From assembly GCA_009692785.1 (NCBI GenBank), contig SHYN01000003.1, positions 1 through 39,404 of the forward strand: 39,404 nucleotides of DNA, written 5' to 3'. This DNA comes from Chloroflexota bacterium (GTDB taxonomy: Bacteria; Chloroflexota; Limnocylindria; P2-11E). Position 1 is the stretch's first letter; every line of letters begins with the position of its first letter. The notes below the pieces were generated by a model. The model was not told the DNA's origin. It saw only the letters and a program-made list of their open reading frames with translations, and did not search any database. Shown here piece by piece: positions 26,398 to 35,999 of the stretch. The translations under genes were made by a program, and so were the position numbers.

Positions 26398-27413
26398 CGC
26401 TGGCCCGGTCCGCCACGCAGCTGCAGTGCCCGGGTGTAGATCGGCGCGATGGTCCGGTAGGCCCGGTAGGCGAGCGCGCTAGGGGCAACGTCGTGCGCCC
26501 CCGCGAAGCGGAGGTACCGCCCGCCGAACCCTTTCTTGAACAGCGCCGGCCCGTGCATCGGATCGTCGGGCCGCGACGGCTCCAACGGCACGCCACCAAG
26601 GTCGTAGCGGGTGGCGCCGCGGCGCCGAGCGGCGAGGATGCACTCCCATTGAAGAGCGTAGGCAGCGAGCGCCCGCCGACCCGCATCGCTCGTCGCACCG
26701 TACATATAGAGGTCGCGGTCGCCGCAGTGCCAGATCATCGCCGCCGCGACCGCCTGGCCATCCACCTCCGCGAAACGCAGAGTCGCTAGCCCCGCCTCGA
26801 TGAGGGTGGACCAGACGAGGCGGTAGTAGGCCCAGGTCCGCGTGATGAATCCCGCCCGCGCGCCGGTGCCCGCGTAGAGCACATGGAACGACCGGAGATC
26901 CGCGTCGCCCCGCGCGACCCGAATGGACACGCCGCGCTTCGCCTCCTGCCGAATGCTCCATCGCGTGTCCTTGTCGCATCCCGCGAGCAACGCGTCCTCG
27001 GACAGGGCGAGGTCGAGCTCGAGGGTCGCGAGCACCGGCTGCACATCCGGCGCGCGCCGGAAGCCCGCGGCGGCGAAGGCGGGAGCGGCCACCTCGGGCG
27101 CCACCTCCGGATCGACCTTCAGGAACAGCGCGCCGCGTTCGCGCGCGAGCGCGGCAAGGGCCACGAGCGCCGCCGCGAGCCCCCCGGAGGGATCGCCGGT
27201 GGCAAGGACCGGTCCGCGCGGGACGTAGGCCATCGCTTGCCCGAGGACCGTGCGCCAGAGCACGAGCGCCACCGGTAGCGGATCGCCGAACCGCACGTAT
27301 TCGGCGCGCCACCCCTGCGCCTCGCGGATCGTCCCCCAGGCGCTCGATTGCAGCACGTGCCCGCGCGCGGCGCGGACGGCGACCTCATCCCAGCCAGATG
27401 GTGCGGCCGTCAC
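26394..27413 (-). CDS. FemAB/FemX-type peptidoglycan bridge-forming aminoacyltransferase (copy 1)
   Basis: QSSAWGTIREAQGW, AYVPRGPVLATGD, DKDTRWSIRQEAKRGV, LYMYGATSD, YALQWECILAARRRGATRYDLGGVP, FKKGFGG. Confidence 0.9.
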   Translation of the reverse strand: MTAAPSGWDEVAVRAARGHVLQSSAWGTIREAQGWRAEYVRFGDPLPVALVLWRTVLGQAMAYVPRGPVLATGDPSGGLAAALVALAALARERGALFLKVDPEVAPEVAAPAFAAAGFRRAPDVQPVLATLELDLALSEDALLAGCDKDTRWSIRQEAKRGVSIRVARGDADLRSFHVLYAGTGARAGFITRTWAYYRLVWSTLIEAGLATLRFAEVDGQAVAAAMIWHCGDRDLYMYGATSDAGRRALAAYALQWECILAARRRGATRYDLGGVPLEPSRPDDPMHGPALFKKGFGGRYLRFAGAHDVAPSALAYRAYRTIAPIYTRALQLRGGPGQR

Positions 27414-27453
27414 TCCGTTGCCTTCACGCCGACGACGGCGCGGCGCGCCCGCA

Positions 27454-28416
27454 TCACGCGAGTGCGGTCCTCGCGAGGCGGTGCCGTCCCAGCATGCGCC
27501 AGATCGGCCAGAGCAACGGCGTCACCGGCGCCTCGAGCATTCCGACCCAGGTCGCCATCTCGCCGCCAAAGCCTCGCTTGAAGCGCTCCACTCCGGCCAG
27601 GCTGCCGTCCTCGTCGAGGCCCCACATGTCGTAGCGCCGGACGCCGAGCGCGCGCAGGCGGAGCAGTGCCCGCCACTTGAGCAGATGGAACGGCCGATGC
27701 TCGGGCGCGACCCCGCTCCAGCCGCCGTAGAGCTCCCAGGCGCGGTCTCCGAAACGGACGACGAGCAGGGCACCCGCGTCCACGCCATCGACCGTGGCGA
27801 AGAAGAGGTGCAATCGGTCGCCGAAGATCGCACGCAGCGCGCGGAAGTAGGCGGCATCGTGGACCGCAAAGGCATCGCGCGCGGCCACGCGGCGCAAGAC
27901 CCGAACGAAGCGCTCGATATCGTCCGACTCAAGGGTCACCACGCCGGCGCGCTCCGCCTTGTGGATGTACTGACGGGTCTTCTTGGCCATCGCCGCCAGA
28001 AGCTCGCGGGGCTCGGCGGTCAGGCCGATCAGGAGGGTCCGCCGCGGCTGGATGTAGACCGGCGATCGGGCCGCCCCGCTCTGGCTCACCCCGTCGAGCG
28101 TCGCCGCGTCCTCGGGCGCCTCGGGGTCGGCGAGCAGGCAGACCGCGCGCTCGCGGCCGAGCGCCTTCCGCAGCGCCGCGAGCGCGGGCCCGAGCGACGC
28201 CGGCGCGACAAGCGGGCCGCGCGGCACGTACGCGAGGGTGAGCCCGAGCGGGAGCCGGCGCACGAGGACCTGAGCGAGCCCGACGGTGTGGTCGCCCTCG
28301 CGAAGGAGATAGCGCTGGCATTCCCACCCGGCCGCCGCCTTGATCGTGGCCCAACCGGCGGTCTGAAGGAGATGCGGTTCGTCGGCGAGCGCGACGAGCT
28401 CGTCCCAGCGTGCCAC
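27454..28416 (-). CDS. FemAB/FemX-type peptidoglycan bridge-forming aminoacyltransferase (copy 2)
   Basis: QTAGWATIKAAAGWE, AYVPRGPLVAPAS, MAKKTRQYIHKAERAGV, ELYGGWSGV, LLKWRALLRLRALGVRRYDMWGL, FKRGFGG. Confidence 0.9.
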   Translation of the reverse strand: MARWDELVALADEPHLLQTAGWATIKAAAGWECQRYLLREGDHTVGLAQVLVRRLPLGLTLAYVPRGPLVAPASLGPALAALRKALGRERAVCLLADPEAPEDAATLDGVSQSGAARSPVYIQPRRTLLIGLTAEPRELLAAMAKKTRQYIHKAERAGVVTLESDDIERFVRVLRRVAARDAFAVHDAAYFRALRAIFGDRLHLFFATVDGVDAGALLVVRFGDRAWELYGGWSGVAPEHRPFHLLKWRALLRLRALGVRRYDMWGLDEDGSLAGVERFKRGFGGEMATWVGMLEAPVTPLLWPIWRMLGRHRLARTALA

Positions 28417-28445
28417 CTCGGTGGCGCTCGCGAGGACGGCGATCG

Positions 28446-30755
28446 TCAGGAGGGCTCCCCTGCGGCCACCGCCGCCGGCTGACGTGCCCGGCCCGAGGCC
28501 CGGGTCACCCTTGGCGCCTTGGGCTCCCTGGGCGCTTTGGGTTCCTCTGGCTCAAGCGTCCGCTGCGTATGCGTGCACTCCGGGTACCGCTCGCAGCCGT
28601 AGAAGAAGGATCGGAACTTGCCCTTCCGCTGGACCAGGAAGCCCTCACCGCAGGTGGGACACCGCACTTCGGTCCGATTGACCGTCTTCTTGATGTACTT
28701 GCAGGCCGGATAGCCGGTGCAGCCGATGAATGGGCCGTACCGACCTGTGCGTCGCGCGACCGGCTTGCCACATTCCAGGCAGACCTCGCCCTCGATGATC
28801 TCCGGGCCGGCGGGCTCGCCCTCGAGTGGACCGGAGTAGTCGCATGAGCCTTCAGCCGCGGGCTGCCCCTTCTTGCCCTTGATGAATCCGGTGCATGAAT
28901 AGAACCGACCGAACTTCCCAAGCTTGATGATCAGCGGCTTGGCACAGACCGGGCACGTCTTGTCGGTCTTCTCTTCGGTGACGTCCGACTTCTTGACCGT
29001 CTTCGCCTTGATGGCGAGCAGCGCCTTAAAGGGCTCGTAGAAATCGCGAACCACCGGCGCCCAGGCGGCTTCGCCTTCGGCGATCCGATCGAGGTCGAGC
29101 TCCATGCGAGCGGTGAAGCCGGGATCCACGATGTCGGGAAAGTGGGCCTTGAGCACGTCGGTGACGACGCAGCCCATGTCGGTCGGAATGAGCGCGCGAC
29201 CTTCTTTCGTCACGTACTTCGCCGTGAGCGTGGAGATCGTCGGCGCGTACGTGGACGGCCGCCCGATCCCGAACTCCTCGAGCGCCTTCACGAGCGACGC
29301 TTCGGTGAACCGGCCGGGAGGCTGGGTGAAATGCTGGTGCTCGGCAAGGCTCTGGAGTGTGAGCCGCTCGCCCTGGGCGAGATCAGGCAGCGGATCGACC
29401 TGCTGCTCGGGCTCGTCAGTGGCTTCGCTGTAGACCCTGAGATACCCATCGAAGAGGAGCCTCCGACCGGTCGCCCGCAGCACGTAGAGGTCGGCGGCGA
29501 CATCAGCCCGCGTGCCCTCGTACCGAGCCGGCGGCATCTGCGACGCGACCATCCGCTGCCAGATGAGGGTGTAGAGACGCAGCTGGTCAGGCTTCAGATA
29601 CGGCGCGATCCGCGCCGGCGATCGCGAGAGGTCCGTGGGACGGATCGCCTCGTGCGCCTCCTGTGCGCCCTTGCTCTTCGTCTTGAAGTGCCGCGGCTTG
29701 TCGAGCGCGTAACGCTCTCCGAACTCGGCGAGGATCACCTCGCGCGTCTGCTTCAAGGCACCCTCGGCAACGTGGAGCGAGTCGGTTCGCATGTAGGTGA
29801 TGAGTCCGACGGTCCCCTCGGCCACGGCGATGCCTTCGTAGAGCTGCTGCGCGAGGACCATCGTCCGGCGCAGCGTGTAGCCGAGCTTCCGCGAGGCGTC
29901 CTGCTGCAGCGTCGAGGTCGTGAAGGGCGCGGCGGCGTTCCGGGAGGACTCGCGCTTCTCAACGCTCTGCACGGTGTAGGTCGCGTCCTGCAGGGCGGCG
30001 CGGTGCTCCGCGGCCTCGGTGGCCGAGCCGATGGCGAGCTTCTTGCCCTTGTGCTGCACGACCTCGGCGGCAAAGGCCTCGCCGTCGTGGTTGGCGAGGA
30101 CCGCGTCCAGGCTCCAGTACTCCAGCGGCGTGAAGGCTTTGATCTCCCGTTCGCGATCGACGATGATCCGGAGCGCCACCGACTGGACCCGGCCGGCCGA
30201 CAGGCCGAACGCGATCTTGCTCCAGAGGAACGGCGAGAGCTTGTAGCCGACCAGACGGTCGACGACCCGTCGCGCCTGCTGCGCGCTCACGAGGTTCTGG
30301 TCGATCTCGCGAGGATGCTTGAAGGCATCCGCGATCGCCTCGGCCGTGATCTCGTGGAAGGTCACTCGCTGGAACTTCTCCTCGGGCGCCTCGAGGAGTC
30401 GCGCGACGTGCCAGGCGATCGCCTCTCCCTCGCGGTCGAGGTCCGAGGCGAGCCAGATCGTTCCCGCGTCCGCTGCTTCCCTTTTTAGGAGCGCGACGGT
30501 CTTCCGGGAGTCCTCCGGGACCTCGTAGAAGGGGACGAACGTCTCCTCATCGACACCGAGTTTGGACTTTGGCAGGTCCGCAATGTGGCCGAACGAGGCC
30601 TCCACCCGAAAGCCGGGGCCGAGCATCCGGCCGAGGGTCCTGGCCTTCGTGGGGGATTCGACAATGACGAGATCGGGCCCGGTTCCAGCCCGTTTCTTCA
30701 CGGTCCGGCGGGCGGGGCGCTTCTTTTTGGGCCCTACCGAGGTCTCGACGGTCAA
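28446..30755 (-). CDS. topA: DNA topoisomerase I with C-terminal zinc-finger repeats
   Basis: LVIVESPTKARTLGRMLG, LASDLDREGEAIAWH, GLITYMRTDSLHVAEGAL, HEAIRPTD, C-terminal CPVC/CLEC/CPTC modules. TTG start at 30755 inferred. Confidence 0.95.
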   Translation of the reverse strand: MTVETSVGPKKKRPARRTVKKRAGTGPDLVIVESPTKARTLGRMLGPGFRVEASFGHIADLPKSKLGVDEETFVPFYEVPEDSRKTVALLKREAADAGTIWLASDLDREGEAIAWHVARLLEAPEEKFQRVTFHEITAEAIADAFKHPREIDQNLVSAQQARRVVDRLVGYKLSPFLWSKIAFGLSAGRVQSVALRIIVDREREIKAFTPLEYWSLDAVLANHDGEAFAAEVVQHKGKKLAIGSATEAAEHRAALQDATYTVQSVEKRESSRNAAAPFTTSTLQQDASRKLGYTLRRTMVLAQQLYEGIAVAEGTVGLITYMRTDSLHVAEGALKQTREVILAEFGERYALDKPRHFKTKSKGAQEAHEAIRPTDLSRSPARIAPYLKPDQLRLYTLIWQRMVASQMPPARYEGTRADVAADLYVLRATGRRLLFDGYLRVYSEATDEPEQQVDPLPDLAQGERLTLQSLAEHQHFTQPPGRFTEASLVKALEEFGIGRPSTYAPTISTLTAKYVTKEGRALIPTDMGCVVTDVLKAHFPDIVDPGFTARMELDLDRIAEGEAAWAPVVRDFYEPFKALLAIKAKTVKKSDVTEEKTDKTCPVCAKPLIIKLGKFGRFYSCTGFIKGKKGQPAAEGSCDYSGPLEGEPAGPEIIEGEVCLECGKPVARRTGRYGPFIGCTGYPACKYIKKTVNRTEVRCPTCGEGFLVQRKGKFRSFFYGCERYPECTHTQRTLEPEEPKAPREPKAPRVTRASGRARQPAAVAAGEPS

Positions 30756-30961
30756 ATTGCACCCTTTCGGCGCGTGCGATCGGGCCCCTGTCGGAGACTG
30801 GCCTCGTAGACACTCTACCAATGACGTCGAGACGCCTTTGATCAGCCCGGTCCAGCCGGCACCCCTGGGGCCGGAATCGTTGCCCGGCACAAGGGGTGGA
30901 CCCGCCCCGCGGATGTTGCCCCCCACGGGGCCGCCGGGACAGGCCGGGCAAAGCCACTGGA

Positions 30962-32032
30962 CTAAAGGAGGTCGGGCCGCTCCTCCCGCCGCAGGCGGTC
31001 CACGACCGTCCTGACCTCCTCGGCGCGGTCCCTGGTGGTGATGAGGAGGACGTCCGCGGTGTCCACCACGATCAGATCGGAAACCCCGATGAGGGCTACG
31101 GCCTTGCCGGGGGCCCAGACGAAGTTACCGGGGGCTTCGACCGCGTACTGCTCGGCCTGGGCCCAGCTCCCGGACGAGGCCACGACGTCGGCGAGGCGAG
31201 ACCAGGAGCCGATGTCCTCCCACCCGATATCCGCCGGCACGACCGCGCGGTCCGTGGCCTTCTCGACGATGCCGTAGTCGATCGTCGTGCGGTCGGTCTG
31301 CTCCCAGACCTCGCTCAGAACGGTCTCGTAGCGCTCGCTACCGGCCGCCGCCCCGAGGAGGTCGAGCGCCGCTGCGGTCTTCGGCAGGAATTGCCGATAG
31401 AGCGCAAGGATGGTGGCGACGCGCCAGACGAAGATGCCGGCATTCCAGTAGTGGCCGCCGGCGGCGATCATCCGTTCGGCCTCGGGCACGGCCGGCTTCT
31501 CGATGAACCGGAGGACCTCGCGGACCGGAACGGGAGCATCGACGGCGAGGACGGCGCCGGCATGGATGTAGCCGAGGCCGCCGTCCGCCCGGGTCGGCTC
31601 GATGCCGAGCGTCACGAGGCGCCCCTGCTCCGCGGCGGCGGTCGCGGCGATGAGCACGCTGCGGAAGGCATCGCGCTTCTGGATGAGGTGGTCCGCTGGA
31701 AGCACCGCGACGACGGCCTCCGGGTCAAAGCCATGGAGCACGGCCATCGCGAGGCCGATCGCCGCCGCGTTTCCGCGCGGGTACGGCTCGATGACAAGGT
31801 GATCCGCACGGAGCTCGGGCAGCTGCTCGTGGATGAGCGCGCGATGCTCCGGTGGCGCGACCACAAAGATCCGCTCGTTCGGGATGAAGTCCGCCACGCG
31901 ATCGACGGTTTCCTGGAGCATCGTCCGGCTTCCGGTGAGCTCGAGGAACTGCTTGGGCCTCCCCTGCCGCGAGAGCGGCCAGAGCCGCGTTCCCGCGCCG
32001 CCGGAGAGCACAAGCGCGTAGAGCCGGGGCAT
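30962..32032 (-). CDS. manC: Mannose-1-phosphate guanylyltransferase
   Basis: ALVLSGGAGTRLWPLSRQGRPKQFLEL, VIEPYPRGNAAAIGLA, VLPADHLI, FIEKP, WNAGIFVWR, IDYGIVEKA. Confidence 0.93.
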   Translation of the reverse strand: MPRLYALVLSGGAGTRLWPLSRQGRPKQFLELTGSRTMLQETVDRVADFIPNERIFVVAPPEHRALIHEQLPELRADHLVIEPYPRGNAAAIGLAMAVLHGFDPEAVVAVLPADHLIQKRDAFRSVLIAATAAAEQGRLVTLGIEPTRADGGLGYIHAGAVLAVDAPVPVREVLRFIEKPAVPEAERMIAAGGHYWNAGIFVWRVATILALYRQFLPKTAAALDLLGAAAGSERYETVLSEVWEQTDRTTIDYGIVEKATDRAVVPADIGWEDIGSWSRLADVVASSGSWAQAEQYAVEAPGNFVWAPGKAVALIGVSDLIVVDTADVLLITTRDRAEEVRTVVDRLRREERPDLL

Positions 32033-32126
32033 GCCTACTCAAGCACCCGGCTGCGCCGGTGTGCCACGCTCGGGGCTGGTTGACTCGCTCGCCACCGCGC
32101 TGGCGCAGCTCCTTGCTCGCATCTCG

Positions 32127-33173
32127 CTAGAGCCCGAAGTAATCGAGCCGCATCGCCGAGCGGACGGCGTGCAGGGTCGCGGTCGCTTCGGCCCGCGCGC
32201 GCCGGCTGCCCTCGTGGATGATCTCGTCGATAAAGCCAGGAGCGGCGGCGAAGCGGGCGCGCCGCTCGCGGATCGGCTCAAGGAAGGCTTCGAGCGCGAC
32301 GACGAGCCGTTGCTTCACCTCGACGTCGCCCACCTTGCCCGCGCGGTAGCGCTCCTTCAGGTCGACGACCTCCGCAAGGTCCCGATTGAAGCTGTCGTGG
32401 TAGACGAACACGGGATTGCCCTCGACCGTGCCCGGGTCGGTCGGCCGAAGGCGGTTCGGGTCGGTGTACATGCTCATGACCTTTTTTGCGACGGTGCGCG
32501 GGTCATCGGCGAAGTTGATCGCGTTCCCGAGACTCTTCCCCATTTTCTCGCGGCCATCGGTGCCCGGGAGGAGCCCGACCTCCGGGATGAGGGACGCGGG
32601 CACGGGGAACACCTCACCGAAGAGCTCGTTGAAACGTCGCGCGATCTCACGGGTGAGCTCGACATGCGATTCGTTGTCGCGGCCCACCGGCACAAGGTCT
32701 CCTCGAACAGAGAGGATGTCCGCGGCCTGGAGGATCGGATAACCGAGGAGCCCGTAGGTCGGCTCCCTGAGGCTGTGATCGCGCAGCTGGTCCTTGAGCG
32801 TTGGGATGCGCTGCATCCGCGGCACCGAGACGAGCATCGAGAAGTACACGTGAAGCTGCGGGATCTCCGGGATGAGCGACTGAAGAAAGATCGTGACCTT
32901 TTCCGGATCGACACCTACCGCGAGGTTGTCGAGGACGTCGTCTCGGATGTTCTGCCCGATCTCGTGAAGATCCGCGAGGCGCGTCGTGAGCATGTGATAG
33001 TCGGCGACGAGAAGAAACGTCTCGTACTCGTCCTGAAGCCGGACCCGATTGGCGAGCGTGCCGACGTAGTGGCCGATGTGGAGCGGCCCGGTCGGGCGAT
33101 CCCCGGTCAGGATCCGCTTCCGCGTCTTCGGCGCGGCGGTTGAGGGCGGCGGGGCGGCGATCGGTGTGGTCAT
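32127..33173 (-). CDS. trpS: Tryptophanyl-tRNA synthetase
   Basis: TGDRPTGPLHIGHYVGTL, LGYPILQAADIL, VPVGRDNESHVELTREIARRFN, DGREKMGKSLGNAI. Confidence 0.95.
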   Translation of the reverse strand: MTTPIAAPPPSTAAPKTRKRILTGDRPTGPLHIGHYVGTLANRVRLQDEYETFLLVADYHMLTTRLADLHEIGQNIRDDVLDNLAVGVDPEKVTIFLQSLIPEIPQLHVYFSMLVSVPRMQRIPTLKDQLRDHSLREPTYGLLGYPILQAADILSVRGDLVPVGRDNESHVELTREIARRFNELFGEVFPVPASLIPEVGLLPGTDGREKMGKSLGNAINFADDPRTVAKKVMSMYTDPNRLRPTDPGTVEGNPVFVYHDSFNRDLAEVVDLKERYRAGKVGDVEVKQRLVVALEAFLEPIRERRARFAAAPGFIDEIIHEGSRRARAEATATLHAVRSAMRLDYFGL

Positions 33174-33239
33174 GGGAGAGGTCAGTCTACCCGCCGGACC
33201 TCTCCCCAGATGCGCGCCGTCTCCCGGACCTCGCCCCGG

Positions 33240-35762
33240 TCAATAGGATCTGGTCTGCGTGGTCGGGCTGATGATGTTGCCGTTCGCGTCGGCCACATTT
33301 CGGACCGCCACAAGGTAGGCGCCGGTACCGCCGGGCGCGGGTGCCGAGGGGTTGTAGTTCGAAGTGTACCCGCCTGTGCCGACGCAGGTCACCGTCCAGA
33401 CCGTGCCACCGGTGGTCGAGTTGATCGACGGGATCCCGACCGTGCAGAGGGTGCCGAAGGTCCCGTTGTTGAGCGAGTAGTTCACGATGTTGCCCGCCGA
33501 GTTGGTGGGGCTGGAGCCCCCCGTCATCGCCTTGCTGAACGTGACGCTGAACGAGTCGCCCGAGATGTAGGTCGCGCCGGTGAACGAGGGGGCCGTGGTG
33601 TCGGCATAGGACACGGTCACCGTGGTGGGGTTCGGACTCAACAGGTTGCCGGCCGGATCGGTGACCGAGAGGACGACGAGCGTGTAGGTGCCGCCGCCGA
33701 GGGTCGTGCCGGTCGTGAAGTTGACGCAGCGGCCGTCGGTGGAGACGTTGTAGTTGTTCGCGGCGTTCCTCGTCGAGCTGAGGGCGATGACCGCTCCGCC
33801 AGACGCGGTGAATGAATAATTCGCCGTGTTCGAGGCGGTCGTGTTCGACTGGAACGCGCCGGGCGCCGCGGTCACCGAAGCGAACATCGACTTGCTGTAG
33901 CAGACCGAGAGCGTGGTGGCCGAGGTCGAAGCGCTTGCCACGGTCAGGGCAGCCGTGTCCGAGCTGTCAGACACCGTGATGAGGGCCGGGTTCGGGTTGA
34001 GGGCGTTGCCGGCCTGATCGAGGAGGTTGTTCGCGGAAAGCGTGTACTGACAGCCATTCGCGAGAAGAGCGCTCAGCGTGAGGCGCACTCCGCGAAGCTC
34101 CCAGCGCTCGTCGGTGTCATCGGTGAGCGCGCCGACCGGCGGCGAACTCACCACCGTGATCGCGGTCGTGCCGCCCGAGGCGCAGCTCGTCGTCGCGGAG
34201 GAGCCATCCGGGTTCGCAAGGGTGTAGTTGGCGGAGTTGTCGATCGCATTCGTCGCACCCCAGCCCGCGGTCGTGCGCATGCCCTCGCTGAACGTCACGA
34301 GGATGTTCTGCAGGTAGGCCGCGCCGGTCCCGGCACTCGCGAGGTTCGTGTCGGCTCGCCGTGCCAATGCAGAGACGACGCTGGGACGCGTGGCGTCGGA
34401 GGGCACCGTGATGCTGAACGAGGTCGGGCTCGGCGAGATCGCGAGGCCCGCGGCGTCGGTGACGCCGGAGATGTCGAGCGAGTGCACGCCCACCGCGGTC
34501 AGGCCGGTCCCGGTGTTGAAGGCGAGTCGCACCTGGCGATTCAGGCCCGCGGTCGAGCCGCGCAGGGTCAGGATGCCGGGGAAGCTGGCCGAGTCCCACT
34601 TGAAGTTGGAGGCAATCGCCGTGGCGGGAGTCAGCGCCTCACTGAAGGTCACGATGACCTCCTGCGTGCCCGGCTGCGTAAAGCCGCTCGCGGTCGGCAC
34701 CGTGGAGTCCGTCGCGGTGAACGAGAACGTGCTGGCCGCGGCGATCGCATTGCCAGCGGAGTCGCTGACGGTGCTCACCGTCAGGCTGTAAGTCGAGTTG
34801 GCGACGAAGGTCGCGGTGTCGAGGACGAAGAGCACGCACCTGCCGTCGGCGCTCGCGACGAGCGAGCTGGCCGGCTGACCCGTCCCGGTCTGCGTGCCGA
34901 GCGTGATGCTCGAGAGCGTGTAGCTGCCGATGGCCGTGATGGACCCCGTGCCGGTCGTCGCCATCACCTTGCTGTAGCAGACGTTCATGCGCTTGAGACC
35001 CTGGGCGGTGTCGACGCTCTGGATGGTCGGAGCACCGGTGTCGACCGTGTAGCTGAACACGTTCGAGGTGCCCTGACCGGGTGCGGTCGCGGTGAGCGAG
35101 TGGGCTCCCGCGGTGAGCGCGGTGGTGAGGCAGGCGAACGTGCCCGTCAGGGTGGCGGTCGTCGTGCAGAGGACGGCCGAGCCTTCCTGCACGGTCACCG
35201 TGCTCAGCGCGGTCGCGCCGGTGCCGGAGATCGACGGCGTCGTGGTCGTGGAAGGGCTCGCGGGCGACGAGGCCGTGATCTGGAGCGTCGAGGCGATGAC
35301 CGTCACCACCTGGAAATACCCATAGTCCTCGAGCGGAGCGCCGCCGGCCCACTCGAGCCCGGTGAACTGCTGCGCGCCCTGAGGAGCGTTCGCGGGAACC
35401 TGGACGTTGTAGATGAAGAAGCCCACCTGCCCGGGGGCGACGAGGTCGCTGGCCTGATTCGCGTAGATGGTCGGGGCGGTCCAGTTCACCGCCCAGCCAG
35501 CGGCCGACAGGAGCGAATTGCCACGCGTCCGGAGCGAGGCCTGCGCCACGGCGTCGCCCTTCACCCAGGCGAGATCACCGGTGTTCCCGTAGCCGACCGC
35601 GAACTGTCCGGTCTGCCCGGGAGCGAGGGACAGGAACGAGCTCTCGGAGAAGTAGGCGCCGTGGTAGCCGGGCGCCGACAAGGCCGGCGCCGAAAGGGAG
35701 AGCATGCCGAAGGCCAGAGCGCTCACGACGGCTCCGTTCAACAGGATCCTCTTCATTCGCAC
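33240..35762 (-). CDS. Large secreted protein: signal peptide, NBR1/FW-like N-terminal module, tandem SbsA/SwmB-type Ig-like repeats
   Basis: Signal-like N-terminus ending APALSAPGYHGAYFSESSFLSLAPGQTGQFAVGYGNTGDLAWVKG; repeated TFSEAL/TFSEGM/CYSKVM/CYSKSM/TFSKAM ... VTDxAGN cores. Confidence 0.88.
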   Translation of the reverse strand: MRMKRILLNGAVVSALAFGMLSLSAPALSAPGYHGAYFSESSFLSLAPGQTGQFAVGYGNTGDLAWVKGDAVAQASLRTRGNSLLSAAGWAVNWTAPTIYANQASDLVAPGQVGFFIYNVQVPANAPQGAQQFTGLEWAGGAPLEDYGYFQVVTVIASTLQITASSPASPSTTTTPSISGTGATALSTVTVQEGSAVLCTTTATLTGTFACLTTALTAGAHSLTATAPGQGTSNVFSYTVDTGAPTIQSVDTAQGLKRMNVCYSKVMATTGTGSITAIGSYTLSSITLGTQTGTGQPASSLVASADGRCVLFVLDTATFVANSTYSLTVSTVSDSAGNAIAAASTFSFTATDSTVPTASGFTQPGTQEVIVTFSEALTPATAIASNFKWDSASFPGILTLRGSTAGLNRQVRLAFNTGTGLTAVGVHSLDISGVTDAAGLAISPSPTSFSITVPSDATRPSVVSALARRADTNLASAGTGAAYLQNILVTFSEGMRTTAGWGATNAIDNSANYTLANPDGSSATTSCASGGTTAITVVSSPPVGALTDDTDERWELRGVRLTLSALLANGCQYTLSANNLLDQAGNALNPNPALITVSDSSDTAALTVASASTSATTLSVCYSKSMFASVTAAPGAFQSNTTASNTANYSFTASGGAVIALSSTRNAANNYNVSTDGRCVNFTTGTTLGGGTYTLVVLSVTDPAGNLLSPNPTTVTVSYADTTAPSFTGATYISGDSFSVTFSKAMTGGSSPTNSAGNIVNYSLNNGTFGTLCTVGIPSINSTTGGTVWTVTCVGTGGYTSNYNPSAPAPGGTGAYLVAVRNVADANGNIISPTTQTRSY

Positions 35763-35999
35763 GGTCGGACGACCTTTCAGGGCCGCGACCTCTCATGGCA
35801 CGAACCCGAGGTCGGGACCCGGCGTACTCCCACCAAACGCTGGTGCGCCATTTGTATACCTCTTCTGGTCCGTCGGTGTTTCGCGTGCCGTGGATTGCAT
35901 CCTGCTCGCGGTCCCGTAGGATTTCGAGCATCGCGCGGAACACATCGCGGCCACGGTGCGAAGATCCAGCACCCATACGGCCTCGCGGAGGAGTCAAGA

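Noticed and set aside
27250-28482. 410-aa plus-strand ORF antisense to the FemX genes
   Set aside because: Shadow ORF; composition unlike a real protein, opposite strand has two clear family matches.
29142-30488. 448-aa plus-strand ORF antisense to topA
   Set aside because: Shadow ORF of topA; repetitive charged composition.
34482-35999. Upstream part of the 781-aa plus-strand ORF ending at 36827
   Set aside because: It is antisense to the secreted Ig-repeat protein; the real start is most likely GTG 36000 preceded by GGAGGAG.
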